Assembly: GCF_003605575.1 (NCBI RefSeq)
Contig: NZ_QKNY01000018.1
Location: 1-64,000, forward strand
Length of the DNA stretch: 64,000 nucleotides
Reading direction: 5' to 3'
Origin: Halonotius aquaticus
Lineage (GTDB): Archaea; Halobacteriota; Halobacteria; Halobacteriales; Haloferacaceae
The position numbers and the translations under genes were made by a program. The notes beneath the pieces were generated by a model that saw only the letters and a list, made by a program, of their open reading frames with translations, did no database searches and was not told where the DNA came from. Shown here in pieces: positions 35,853 through 44,259 of this stretch (positions are counted from its first letter, which is position 1; every line of letters begins with the position of its first letter).

Positions 35853-36350
35853 CTACGCGTCGGGAGAACCACGATAATATCGCAGATAACACGCCGACGC
35901 CGCGAGGCCGGCAGCAACGACGACCGGCCATCGATCCGTCGAGAGAAACAGCCCATCGAAAACGGGTCGATAGGTCGTCAACGGCCACAGCACAAATTTC
36001 ATGCGGCCGGCTGGAAACGCCAACAGCGAGTCGAGAACGAGATGTGAACTCGCACCCACGGCGAGCGGTCCGAACACGCGCCGTCGATCGGTGCGGCGGA
36101 CGACGGCGACACCGATCAGCACCGACACCAGTGTGCCACCGACCGTGTGGAGCGCACCCCAATCGAAGGGCAACCCCAGCCAGGCCTCCAGCTGCCACGA
36201 TGGAACGAGGAGTCGGATCTTGGTGAGATCCGGGATGAACGCACCCATCATAGCGACGGTCACGTACGGTGGCGTCAACCACTGATACCGGACAGACAAC
36301 CCCACCGCAAGCGTGTAGGCGGCCAGCGCATGGGTCAGCAGATCCGGCAT
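35853..36350 (-). CDS. Membrane-bound metal-dependent hydrolase, YdjM-like
   Basis: A 165-residue membrane protein with three to four hydrophobic segments. Conserved histidines/acids include MPDLLTHALAAY at the start, GAFIPDLTKIRLL, WGALHTVGGTLVS and GASSHLVLDSLLAFPAG, the metal-ligand pattern of the YdjM (DUF457-like) family. I chose the ATG at 36350; the open frame extends further upstream without family character. It converges with the previous gene. Confidence 0.78.
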   Translation of the reverse strand: MPDLLTHALAAYTLAVGLSVRYQWLTPPYVTVAMMGAFIPDLTKIRLLVPSWQLEAWLGLPFDWGALHTVGGTLVSVLIGVAVVRRTDRRRVFGPLAVGASSHLVLDSLLAFPAGRMKFVLWPLTTYRPVFDGLFLSTDRWPVVVAAGLAASACYLRYYRGSPDA

Positions 36351-36466
36351 TGAATGACAGTTTTCGTCGTCGTGTTTTGTCGTTGTGGTTTTGTTTTCGG
36401 TGTCGACGGCTCCCACAATCAGTGTAGCTCGGTAGATACAAATGGACAGCCCACAACACCAGAGAC

Positions 36467-36883
36467 GTGTCGAACCCGCCACGCGATCCTGACCGGCCTG
36501 CGGCCGCCGTCGACGAGGCCGCCGATCCCGCCGACAATACGCCGACGGTCACGTGTAGTCAGTGCGATCGTACGTGGGCCCTTGAGTACGAGCTTGACGC
36601 GCTGTATGCCGGCAACCAAGCCTTCGAGCAGTTCGCCCTCGACCACAAGCGGCATACAGGCCATTTCCCCGACGACGTAACCCCCTGGATTGCCGACTGC
36701 GATCGGTGTCCCGCGACTGAACAGTATCTCGACGAGGAGCCGGCCCGGCGGTGGGCCGAGACTCATGCCCGCCACACCACCCATCCGGTGTCGCTGACTC
36801 ACAAGCCAAGCGACGTGGCCGTAACCGTTGCTGCAGACGAAACGCAGGACACGGCACCGACAGCCGAACACGACGTAGAGTAG
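36467..36883 (+). CDS. Haloarchaeal protein with two CxxC knuckles, unknown function
   Basis: A 138-residue protein with GTG start. VTCSQCDRTWALEYELDA and WIADCDRCPATEQYLDEEP supply four cysteines for one zinc; between them is a helix AFEQFALDHKRHTGHFPDDV. The C-terminus has WAETHARHTTHPVSLTH and an acidic tail. The sense of a DNA- or RNA-binding zinc protein is a guess. I do not recognise the family. Confidence 0.6.
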   Translation: MSNPPRDPDRPAAAVDEAADPADNTPTVTCSQCDRTWALEYELDALYAGNQAFEQFALDHKRHTGHFPDDVTPWIADCDRCPATEQYLDEEPARRWAETHARHTTHPVSLTHKPSDVAVTVAADETQDTAPTAEHDVE

Positions 36884-36931
36884 TCGGCGTCGGCATCGCC
36901 GGCTATGTTGTTGTCGACGACGCCTAACCAG

Positions 36932-37285
36932 CTAGTCGCTGGTCGCAGCCTCAGCCGTCTCCTTGGCCAGCCAGTCGTCGGCCCACGACTCGATTTCGTC
37001 GAAGACAGGACACAGTGACTGCCCTTTCGCTGTCAGGCTGTAGTAGGTTGCCACGGGGGCGTCCTCCTCCAGTCGGCGGTCGACAAAGCCAGTCTCTTGG
37101 AGGTCATCAAGCACCCGCGAGAGGGTTCGGGAGTTGGCGTCTGTTGAGCGTTTCAACTCGTTAAACCGTTTTTCACCCTCTTGGAGGTCATGGAGGATCA
37201 CAAGCCGCCACGGCGAGCCGATCTGTTCGATCGATTCGACGACCGGACAGGGGTCGGTCGCCTCGACTGTCGAGTGCGTTGCCAT
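36932..37285 (-). CDS. HxlR-family transcriptional regulator
   Basis: A 117-residue winged-helix regulator: CPVVESIEQIGSPWRLVILH, the recognition region RFNELKRSTDANSRTLSRVL, and the wing DRRLEEDAPVATYYSLTAKG. Cys13 at the N-terminus is the position where many HxlR proteins sense electrophiles or oxidation. It is divergently transcribed from a DoxX gene across a 160-base region holding an inverted repeat, so it probably controls that gene. Confidence 0.9.
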   Translation of the reverse strand: MATHSTVEATDPCPVVESIEQIGSPWRLVILHDLQEGEKRFNELKRSTDANSRTLSRVLDDLQETGFVDRRLEEDAPVATYYSLTAKGQSLCPVFDEIESWADDWLAKETAEAATSD

Positions 37286-37410
37286 TAGGTGTGTGCTGGC
37301 ACCGGATCAGCAAAACCGTTCCGCCGGTCGCACCGCCGTGGCTGTGTGGAGGCAACGAGGCGTATGCCGGTATCACAGCCGTTACCCGGTTGCTGTCGTG
37401 TCCGGGAATC

Positions 37411-37418
37411 GATATATA
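37411..37418 (+). promoter_or_regulatory. TATA box for the doxX-like gene
   Basis: GATATATA lies 35-28 bases before the ATG at 37446, directly followed by an operator-like repeat. Confidence 0.55.
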
Positions 37419-37444
37419 GGTTGCAGCCGTACAACTGGTTGCAA
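37419..37444. promoter_or_regulatory. Candidate HxlR operator
   Basis: Two direct copies of GGTTGCA (37419-37425 and 37437-37443), 18 bases apart, which also form the inverted repeat TTGCA-N14-TGCAA (37421-37444). The element spans the expected transcription start of the DoxX gene, where binding would repress. Assignment to the neighbouring HxlR protein is inferred. Confidence 0.4.
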
Positions 37445-37445
37445 A

Positions 37446-37904
37446 ATGTTAGTAACTGAAGCTGCGGAACTGGCGATCGGACTCACACCACTCCAACTTG
37501 GCGGCGACGGGCCGCTAACCGGCGAGCTGTTTCTGCTTGGCCGACTCCTGTTCGGCGGCGTCCTCGCGTTCAACGGGCTGAACCACTTCCTCGATGCTGA
37601 GTCGATGGCGGGCTACGCTGGCGCGAAAGGCGTACCTGCACCCGGACTTGCGGTGCCGGCGACCGGCGGGCTCCTCCTGTTTGGCGGCCTCGGCGTCGCC
37701 GCAGGCGTCCTTCCGACGTTGGCGGCTGGCGCGCTGGTCGTCTTCCTCCTCGTCACAACGCCCGTAATGCACGACTTCTGGGCGGCACCCGAAGAGCAGA
37801 AACAAAACGAGATGATCAACTTTCTGAAAAACGTCGCCATGACCGGCGCGGCCCTCGCACTGCTGGCGATCAGCACGACCGCCTGGCCGTACTCCCTCGC
37901 CTAA
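37446..37904 (+). CDS. DoxX-family membrane protein
   Basis: A 152-residue membrane protein with four helices. The DoxX blocks are LLGRLLFGGVLAFNGLNHF, YAGAKGVPAPGLAVPATGGL and TTPVMHDFWAAPEEQKQNEM, LKNVAMTGAALALLAIS. Relatives act in quinone or thiosulfate redox chemistry and oxidative-stress membranes. Its control by an HxlR regulator on the other strand fits a redox-stress function. Confidence 0.87.
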   Translation: MLVTEAAELAIGLTPLQLGGDGPLTGELFLLGRLLFGGVLAFNGLNHFLDAESMAGYAGAKGVPAPGLAVPATGGLLLFGGLGVAAGVLPTLAAGALVVFLLVTTPVMHDFWAAPEEQKQNEMINFLKNVAMTGAALALLAISTTAWPYSLA

Positions 37905-37907
37905 CGC

Positions 37908-38342
37908 TCACGACGAATCGGCGTTCGGATTGAGCACTTCGATCAGCGTGCCAGCAGGGTCACGCAGGAAGCAGATTTTCGTCCCCGTCGCGGTCGTCTG
38001 CGGCGGGCTCAACGTCTCGACTGACGCCGGTAGCGAGTCGTAAAAGTCGTCCACGTCGTCGACCTCGACACCGAGATGTGTCGCGCCCGCGTCGTTGAGG
38101 GCAGCCGGGGAACGGTCGTCACCGGCTGGGTCGTAGGCGACGAGTTCGAGCCGCACCGAGCCAAGGTCGAGGTGGACGAATTCCGCGCTTGCGTTTTCGA
38201 TGTCGACACCGGTGGCGAAGGCATCGCCGTCGACGCTGAACTCGGCGAGGCGGTCACAGTCGAAGACGGACTGATAGAATTCAGTTGCGGCATCGAGGTC
38301 GGCGACGGTGATACCGACGTGATGGGCGGTTAGATCGGCCAT
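37908..38342 (-). CDS. VOC (glyoxalase/bleomycin-resistance) family protein
   Basis: A 144-residue protein with the paired beta-alpha-beta-beta-beta modules of the VOC fold: AHHVGITVADLDAATEFYQS, SAEFVHLDLGSVRLELVAYD in the first, ATHLGVEVDDVDDFYDSLPA and TKICFLRDPAGTLIEVLNPN in the second. The metal ligands His8 and the C-terminal Glu of LIEV are in place. It could be a glyoxalase-like lyase or dioxygenase; the substrate is unknown. Confidence 0.85.
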   Translation of the reverse strand: MADLTAHHVGITVADLDAATEFYQSVFDCDRLAEFSVDGDAFATGVDIENASAEFVHLDLGSVRLELVAYDPAGDDRSPAALNDAGATHLGVEVDDVDDFYDSLPASVETLSPPQTTATGTKICFLRDPAGTLIEVLNPNADSS

Positions 38343-38403
38343 GGTACTGCTCGGCCGTCATCGCATCAAAACGCTTCGAAGACGATCAGCGACAGTTCTT
38401 GGC

Positions 38404-39933
38404 TTACGCGAGGAAGACGTGTCGCGGGCGGTCGGCCAACACGTCTCGACCCCACTCAACGGTATCCTGGAAATCATCCGACCGGAAGAAGCCCATGGCG
38501 TCCTCCTGGGACTCCCACTGGCTGGCGATGAACATGTCGTTTTCGTCCTCCTCGTTGATCATTAGATCCGTCTCAAGGTGGCCGTCCATCTCGGCGAGAA
38601 CGCCGCCGACGGTCTCGAATTTGTCGACAAAGTCTTCTCGGGAGTCGGGTTTGACCGTGTAGAACATGCCCATGGTGCCGAAGCCGGATTCCTCGCCGGC
38701 GCGTTCGACAATCCCCGGTAGCTCCGAGAGGAAGCCGGCGGCGGTGTCGGCCGCGCTGGCGGTGTCCCAGATCGAGACTACGGCCGATCGATCGCGGTCG
38801 GCGGCCTCGTAGACCGCGGTTTTGACGTGGGTGCCGTAATGTTCGAAGTTGCCGCGGAGCCCCTCAACCTCCTCGAAGAGTTCCTCGGTGTCGGCCTCCG
38901 AGTACAGCACCGTCGCGTACACGTCCTCGCCGTGGGGTTGGCCGGCGTAGATATCCATATCCGCGAGCTGGCCGCGGATCTCCTCGTCGTCAGCGTCGTC
39001 GTCGCCATCGTGGTGCCCGTCACCCTCGTGATGGCCGTCGTCGCCGTGGTGGCCGCCGGCATCGCCGTGATGGCCACCATCGCTGTCGCCGTGGTGGTGG
39101 CCCTCACCGTGACCCTCGCCGTGGTGGTGGCCACCGTGGTCGTCGTGCTCAGCAGTCGGCACCGCCTCGCCGTTGAGGTAGGCCAATAGATCCTCGGGTG
39201 GGAACCGCCGGCCGATGTAGAAGCCGGGGAACTCGCCGTACTTCGAGGTCGCCTCGTCGAACCGCATCTCGTAGACGATATCCTTGATTTTGACGGGATC
39301 CTCGGCGAACAGCGTGACGCCCCACTCGTGGTCGTCGAAGCCGATCGAGGAGGCAATGATCTGGTCGATGTCGCCGGCGTATTGCTTGCCGGTCGCGCCG
39401 TGGCCGCTCATCATCTCGGCGCGCTCCTCGAAGGGAAGGGTGTACCAGTTGTGCTCCTCGCCGCGGCGTTTGCTCATCGGGTAGAAACAGGCGTACTCGT
39501 CGTCGGGGATCTCGGGTTTGAGCTTGCCCTCGATATACTGCCGGAGGCCCTCGTTGATCTCATCGCCTTTGAAGTAGTCATCGGAGACATACCCCGAGAC
39601 CTCCGTAACTGACACGTAGGAGGTTGGCTGGGTGGTAAACTCGGCGAGAGCAGTGCGTTCGAACTGGCGTTCAGCCTTCGAAAGCAGATCAAGCGTCGGG
39701 CGAAGATGGACGATCATGAGGTCGGCCTTGTGGCCGATGATCGAGAACACCGCCGAGGTACCCTCGCCGTCGGGGCTGTCGGCGGCCGACTCGTGGCTCG
39801 CCAGATACTCACGCCCGGCGCGGGCCGCCCGCTCGCGTTTCTGCTCGGGCGCGTTTCGCCAGGCGTCCCAATCGATCTGCCGGAAGTCATGCAGCATATA
39901 CCAGCCTTCGTCGGTTTGCGGGACTTCGACCAT
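38404..39933 (-). CDS. pitA: PitA: chlorite-dismutase-like heme protein fused to ABM domains via a His-rich linker
   Basis: A 509-residue haloarchaeal fusion. Residues 1-250 are a chlorite-dismutase/HemQ-like domain with WYMLHDFRQIDWDAWR, SSIGFDDHEWGVTLFAEDP and YEMRFDEATSKYGEFPGFY; His178 in EMMSGHGATGKQYA is the expected proximal heme ligand. Residues 263-308 are a His/Gly/Asp linker with about 18 histidines. Residues 325-509 hold two ferredoxin-like ABM modules. The HemQ-like half suggests heme b maturation (coproheme decarboxylation) and the linker metal binding. The arrangement was described as PitA in Haloferax volcanii. The start is ATG 39933. Confidence 0.92.
   Translation of the reverse strand: MVEVPQTDEGWYMLHDFRQIDWDAWRNAPEQKRERAARAGREYLASHESAADSPDGEGTSAVFSIIGHKADLMIVHLRPTLDLLSKAERQFERTALAEFTTQPTSYVSVTEVSGYVSDDYFKGDEINEGLRQYIEGKLKPEIPDDEYACFYPMSKRRGEEHNWYTLPFEERAEMMSGHGATGKQYAGDIDQIIASSIGFDDHEWGVTLFAEDPVKIKDIVYEMRFDEATSKYGEFPGFYIGRRFPPEDLLAYLNGEAVPTAEHDDHGGHHHGEGHGEGHHHGDSDGGHHGDAGGHHGDDGHHEGDGHHDGDDDADDEEIRGQLADMDIYAGQPHGEDVYATVLYSEADTEELFEEVEGLRGNFEHYGTHVKTAVYEAADRDRSAVVSIWDTASAADTAAGFLSELPGIVERAGEESGFGTMGMFYTVKPDSREDFVDKFETVGGVLAEMDGHLETDLMINEEDENDMFIASQWESQEDAMGFFRSDDFQDTVEWGRDVLADRPRHVFLA
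39012..39150 (-). repeat. His-Gly-Asp low-complexity linker in pitA
   Basis: Imperfectly repeated GGCCACCAC/GGCGAC-type units encode a run of HH, HG and GD motifs (protein residues 263-308). Such codon-repetitive DNA is prone to length change, so linker length probably varies among strains. Confidence 0.6.
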
Positions 39934-40007
39934 GCCTGCGGTTCGCGCTACGCGGGTATGGAACTTACGTGTCTTTTCACCAGGTGGCAACCGACAACCA
40001 GGGAGAA

Positions 40008-41378
40008 TCAGTCGACAACGGTCGCTTCGCTGTCCGAGGCGGCGAGTTCCTGGAGATGCGAACCGAGGTGTTGAGCCAGCAGTGGTGGGACGGCGTTACC
40101 GATCTGGGTGGCGATCTCATCGAACGATCCGATGTATTCGAAGGTATCAGGGAAGCTCTGGATACGAGCGCCTTCGCGGAGCGACAGCCCGCGATTTTCG
40201 GTCGGGTGGAGCTTATCGCGTGGCACAAAATCAGTCGTCAGAATCGTATTCGACTGCCCGTCGGGATCGAGCCGCATGTATCGCGGCCGAATCCCGGATT
40301 TCGTGTTGAGGTCGTAGCCGAGGGTGTCGCCGTCCTCGTCGGTGCGGAGCCAGCCGTCGTCGTGAAGCCGCGTGAGTGCCGACTGTACCGCCGCGTCGGC
40401 GGCGTCGAGATGGTCGGCGATAAGCTCGTCTGGCACTGCCCCAACTGACTTCCCGCTCATACGGAACTCTTTCCGAGAGCGATGACGGGCGATAAATTCG
40501 AGGACAGCCTGCTCGGTGTCGCTGAATCGATGGGCGAGCAGTTCCCAGACCTGACGATACCGGTCGCCGAACCGACTAGAGCGGTACATCTCACCGGGGT
40601 TCAGCTCGGCGACGATGTGTTGGGTATCCGCGTCGCTGGCTGGCTCCTTGGCGACGTGATTCCACGTCGTGTCGGCTCCATCACGAATCTGTTGGAGATA
40701 GGCGTTGTCGGGGAACTCGGACAGCGGCGGCAGGTCGACCTCGCCGGTCTCAGTTGGCTCCGGTAAATCCGTCAGCGCGTCGGCAACGGTCGTCCAGCTT
40801 TGTACCGGCTCGCCGGTGAGTGTCTGTTGGCCGTCGCTGTGTTCGGTGTAGGGGCCCTCGGGCAAGGACGGCTCGGCTGGGAGGTCGGTTCGGACGCCAC
40901 AGTAGATCACCCGCTCGCGTGTCTGTGGCACGCCGAAATCGGCGGCATTCAGCGTCTCCCAAGCGACCGTGTAGCCGGCAGCGTCGTATTCGGATTCGAT
41001 GGCGTCGAGAAAGGCGTCGCTGATCGTCGTCATCCCGGCGACGTTCTCCATCAACACATACCGCGGCTGGAGCTGTTCGACCGCCTGAATAAACGAAAAC
41101 ACGAGTTGGTTTCGCTCGTCGTCAAGGCTGCGTTCGCCGCGAGCGTCGCTGAACCCCTTGCAGGGTGGGCTCCCGAAGACAATGTCAACGTCCTCGTCGT
41201 GGAGTTCGGCGGGCAAACCGTCGCTGAGGTCGTGGGTGATCGCTGTCGCCGCGTGGTTGGCCTCGAAGGTCGCCAGCGCGTCGTCGGCGATATCGACGCC
41301 GTAGTCGACATCGATGCCGGCCGCTTCGAGTCCAGCACTAAAACCTCCGGCCCCACAGAACAGATCGACGGCGTGCAT
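40008..41378 (-). CDS. DNA (cytosine-5)-methyltransferase with winged-helix insert
   Basis: A 456-residue C5 methyltransferase. Motif I DLFCGAGGFSAGLEAAG binds S-adenosylmethionine, motif IV is GSPPCKGFSDARG with catalytic Cys73, motif VI MENVAGM, motif VIII PQTRERV and the final motifs RIQSFPDTFEYIGS and QIGNAVPP. Between motif VIII and IX, residues about 283-352 form a winged-helix-like unit (FSDTEQAVLEFIARHRSRKE, ADAAVQSALTRLHDDGWLR) within the target recognition region. It lies 43 bases downstream of an apparent type II nuclease on the same strand, so it is the protective partner of a restriction-modification system. Confidence 0.92.
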   Translation of the reverse strand: MHAVDLFCGAGGFSAGLEAAGIDVDYGVDIADDALATFEANHAATAITHDLSDGLPAELHDEDVDIVFGSPPCKGFSDARGERSLDDERNQLVFSFIQAVEQLQPRYVLMENVAGMTTISDAFLDAIESEYDAAGYTVAWETLNAADFGVPQTRERVIYCGVRTDLPAEPSLPEGPYTEHSDGQQTLTGEPVQSWTTVADALTDLPEPTETGEVDLPPLSEFPDNAYLQQIRDGADTTWNHVAKEPASDADTQHIVAELNPGEMYRSSRFGDRYRQVWELLAHRFSDTEQAVLEFIARHRSRKEFRMSGKSVGAVPDELIADHLDAADAAVQSALTRLHDDGWLRTDEDGDTLGYDLNTKSGIRPRYMRLDPDGQSNTILTTDFVPRDKLHPTENRGLSLREGARIQSFPDTFEYIGSFDEIATQIGNAVPPLLAQHLGSHLQELAASDSEATVVD

Positions 41379-41421
41379 GTCGTATGCGGTGTTACAGACG
41401 CCCGTATTTAGCCTCCCGGGA

Positions 41422-42270
41422 CTACAGCGTCTTGTCGCCGGCCAAGGCCTGCAGCTTCTCGATGTTGTCCTCGGATTCCTCTAAGAGGAAGTTGAACAGG
41501 CCATCCATCGTACCCGGGCCGCCGAGTGCATCCCAAAAGTCCTCGGCGATCAGCATGCCGTCGCTGGCTTGCACGTCGAAAAACGCCTGTGGCGGCCACC
41601 ACTCGTAGTCAGCCAGGCTGCCGTAGGGGTTGAACGGAAACACATACCGACAGATCGGCGTCGGCTCCTCGCGGTGGCTGTAGGCCGCGACGGTCTTCAG
41701 CATCTGGCGTTTCGACTCCATCGTCTGATCGCGGTTGGGTTTCGGCGTCTTGATCTCCGCGGCAAGCGGTCGCCCGTTCTCGAAGTCTTCGACCCATAGA
41801 TCCCAGGTGATCTTCCCGATCGATTTGCGGTCGGTGTCGGCGGCGGCACCATCAGTAATCTCCGCCTGCTCCTGTTGCCAGTCCGGTTCTCTGTCGCCGT
41901 CAGCCAGCTCGGCGATGATCGTCTCGATTCGGTTCTCCGCTGCATGGCTAAGGTGGAGATCGGTACAGGCGTGCTGTGTTGCTGCCGAACCAACCGCATC
42001 GTTCGTCTCCGCAACCGCCTGCCCGAAGGCCTCGTACATCTGCTGGCCGAGTTTCTGGGTGAAGCTCCGCTCAAAGTTTGCCAACACCCAAAACAGCGGC
42101 GACGGCATCATGATCGCCTTGAACGCCTCGTTGCGCTTGAATTCATCCCAGTCGAACTGTTCGGCCTTTTCCAATGGTCGCTCGAAGAAGCCGTTTGTTA
42201 CCGCACGAAGCTCCTCTTTTGTGGCCGCATCAAGTTCGTGGTCGCCGATGTGGTCGAAACGCTGCTCCAT
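41422..42270 (-). CDS. Type II restriction endonuclease (probable, TdeIII/MjaII-like)
   Basis: A 282-residue protein upstream of the methyltransferase. The segment WDLWVEDFENGRPLAAEIKT provides Asp157 and Glu172-x-Lys174, a PD-(D/E)xK nuclease site, followed by PKPNRDQTMESKRQMLKTVA. The N-terminal part is helical with KAIMMPSPLFWVLANFERSF. From memory the layout is like TdeIII/MjaII family enzymes, which cut GGNCC, but I could not check this and the specificity is unproven. The position directly beside a C5 methyltransferase supports the restriction role. Confidence 0.72.
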   Translation of the reverse strand: MEQRFDHIGDHELDAATKEELRAVTNGFFERPLEKAEQFDWDEFKRNEAFKAIMMPSPLFWVLANFERSFTQKLGQQMYEAFGQAVAETNDAVGSAATQHACTDLHLSHAAENRIETIIAELADGDREPDWQQEQAEITDGAAADTDRKSIGKITWDLWVEDFENGRPLAAEIKTPKPNRDQTMESKRQMLKTVAAYSHREEPTPICRYVFPFNPYGSLADYEWWPPQAFFDVQASDGMLIAEDFWDALGGPGTMDGLFNFLLEESEDNIEKLQALAGDKTL

Positions 42271-42336
42271 CGAGTAGGCATTGCCGGGTAGCGGTAAAAC
42301 AATTCGTCGCGAAAAAGCGGGGTGCCAGCGGGCTAT

Positions 42337-44133
42337 TCAGTTCAACAGCCGCGGGCCAAACACCATCAACACCAGGCTAATGAGCATCATCAGCCCGACC
42401 CCGGTTGTCACAACCCGCGTGAGCGTGGGCTTCGCCGTCGTCGGCAACCGCGAGACGATCGCCTCCGTTGAGGTGCGGAGGATGTGGCCGCCATCAAGCG
42501 GGAACGCCGGGATGCAGTTGAACAATGCGAGGTTGATATTGATCCAACCAGTCCAAAACAGTAGATTTGCCAGCAGGAACACGCCGCCGTCGCCGAGGGC
42601 GGCCAGCGGGCCGACAGCCTCGTAGAAGGCCATGTTGCCGTCGACAAAGCCGGCGAAATTGTAGTTCAGGGTCGGATCGACGACCGCCGCGAACGGCAGG
42701 ATCAACAGGAACAACAGGACGACAGCGACCCCATCGGCGATCTCACCGCCGAGAATCGAGAGATACGTGCTCGCGGGATACGGCTGAATGCCAAAGCTGT
42801 CGACGCCGATGCCACTCAGCCCTGTCGCGTCGGTGATCCCGATGTAGGTGCCTGTCGGCTCCTCGGGGTGTTCAGCCAACTCGATCGTGTAGGTGTCGGC
42901 CTCGCCGTCAGCGTAGGCGACAACCTCGATCGTCTCGCCGACAGTCGTGTCGTCGAGTGCCGTTTCAAGATCACCAAATGTAACGGTGCGCTCGCCGGCA
43001 ACCTGCGTCAGGATGAGCCGGTTACCTGCTTCGGCGGGGGTCGTCGACAGCGGCCCCTCAGGGGCGACACTGCCGAGGACGCCGACCGGGCCGGTGAGGC
43101 GTTTGGTCTCACCGGTTTCGCCATCCTCGGCAGCGATCTCGACAACCGGGGAGTCGGCGTCAGCGGCCGCCGCGTGGATCTCGGCGTTGGTCTGGACGGC
43201 CGTCCCGGCGACCGCGGTGATCGTATCGTCGGTGGTGAGCTGTGGGCTCTCACCGGTCGCAAACGGCGAGTCGGCGATCATGCGAGTCACAAGCGGCCGT
43301 TGTTCGACGGTTGTTTCGGTGCCGTCGGCGAGGGTCGCTGAAACGGTGGGCGACCCGGCAGCCGCCAACGCGTCATCGAGGGCGGCGTTGGAGTCGACCG
43401 GCTGATCGTCGATCATCACGATCTGGTCGCCGGCGGCGATGTCGGCGTCGGCAGCCGCGCTGTTCGGATACACGCCACCGACACTCGCGCCGTCGGCGAC
43501 GGCGATCGCACCGACGACCGGGCCGAACAGCAGCGCGAAGGCGAGAACCGTGATAATGAGGTTGTTGAGAATCCCGGCTGCGTACATCCGCGTTCGGGGG
43601 CCGCGGGCGGCGGCGTCGACGCTGTCCTCGTCGGGTTCGACGAACGCGCCGACCGGGAGGAAGGCGAGCAGCGCGACCCCCATCGAGTCGATCTCGATGT
43701 CCTCAACGCGGCAGAGCAAGCCGTGGCCGCCCTCGTGGACAACCATGCCGACCAGCAGCCCGAAGACGATCTCCGGGGCGACAGACAGCGGTAGAAAGTC
43801 GTTGACGCCGGGGATCACAAGGACATTTTGCGGGCTCTGGAGAGTGCTTTCCATTGGCGGGGACTCGATGATCTGGGCACTCTGATAGATCAACAGCACG
43901 AAGGTGCCAACCATGATGACGAGGGCGGCCCCGACGCCAACGTTGCCGATCGCGCGCCAGAACCGCTTTGGCCGCGCCAGTCGGGTCAGAAACCGACGAC
44001 CGCGTTTGGTATGGATCGTCAGCAGCGGCCCGCTGACCGAGATAGCATCGGGAAGTAGTCCCCGGCGGTCGGCTGCAAGCACCACCGCGGTATAGATGAC
44101 GACGCCCGCAAGAACCCACGACAGCGTACTCAT
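42337..44133 (-). CDS. Site-2 protease family membrane metalloprotease with PDZ domains
   Basis: A 598-residue intramembrane zinc protease. The HExxH-type site is HEGGH (His133, Glu134, His137) in a hydrophobic helix, and the third ligand is in NCIPAFPLDGGHIL (Asp547). Between the two core halves is a long extracytoplasmic or cytoplasmic insert with PDZ-like repeats (VGGVYPNSAAADADIAAGDQ and the later GPVGVLGSVAPEGPLS region). Such proteases release membrane-bound regulators. The substrate is unknown. Confidence 0.9.
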   Translation of the reverse strand: MSTLSWVLAGVVIYTAVVLAADRRGLLPDAISVSGPLLTIHTKRGRRFLTRLARPKRFWRAIGNVGVGAALVIMVGTFVLLIYQSAQIIESPPMESTLQSPQNVLVIPGVNDFLPLSVAPEIVFGLLVGMVVHEGGHGLLCRVEDIEIDSMGVALLAFLPVGAFVEPDEDSVDAAARGPRTRMYAAGILNNLIITVLAFALLFGPVVGAIAVADGASVGGVYPNSAAADADIAAGDQIVMIDDQPVDSNAALDDALAAAGSPTVSATLADGTETTVEQRPLVTRMIADSPFATGESPQLTTDDTITAVAGTAVQTNAEIHAAAADADSPVVEIAAEDGETGETKRLTGPVGVLGSVAPEGPLSTTPAEAGNRLILTQVAGERTVTFGDLETALDDTTVGETIEVVAYADGEADTYTIELAEHPEEPTGTYIGITDATGLSGIGVDSFGIQPYPASTYLSILGGEIADGVAVVLLFLLILPFAAVVDPTLNYNFAGFVDGNMAFYEAVGPLAALGDGGVFLLANLLFWTGWININLALFNCIPAFPLDGGHILRTSTEAIVSRLPTTAKPTLTRVVTTGVGLMMLISLVLMVFGPRLLN

Positions 44134-44230
44134 TGGCTGGTATTAGAGACCGGTACGGAAAGGTAATTCGGGTCACCACGACGACTGGTGGGTGCGACGA
44201 CCGCCGCCAGCGCGATCAACACCTGAACAC

Positions 44231-44238
44231 ACATATAC
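44231..44238 (+). promoter_or_regulatory. TATA box for a small membrane protein gene
   Basis: ACATATAC lies 29-22 bases before the ATG at 44260 and supports expression of that short gene. Confidence 0.5.
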
Positions 44239-44259
44239 CGGGATCACAAAGGGTGAGGC

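Noticed and set aside
39012-39150. CRISPR-like or tandem repeat array
   Set aside because: The repeated triplets encode the His-rich linker of PitA; there are no equal-length spacers.
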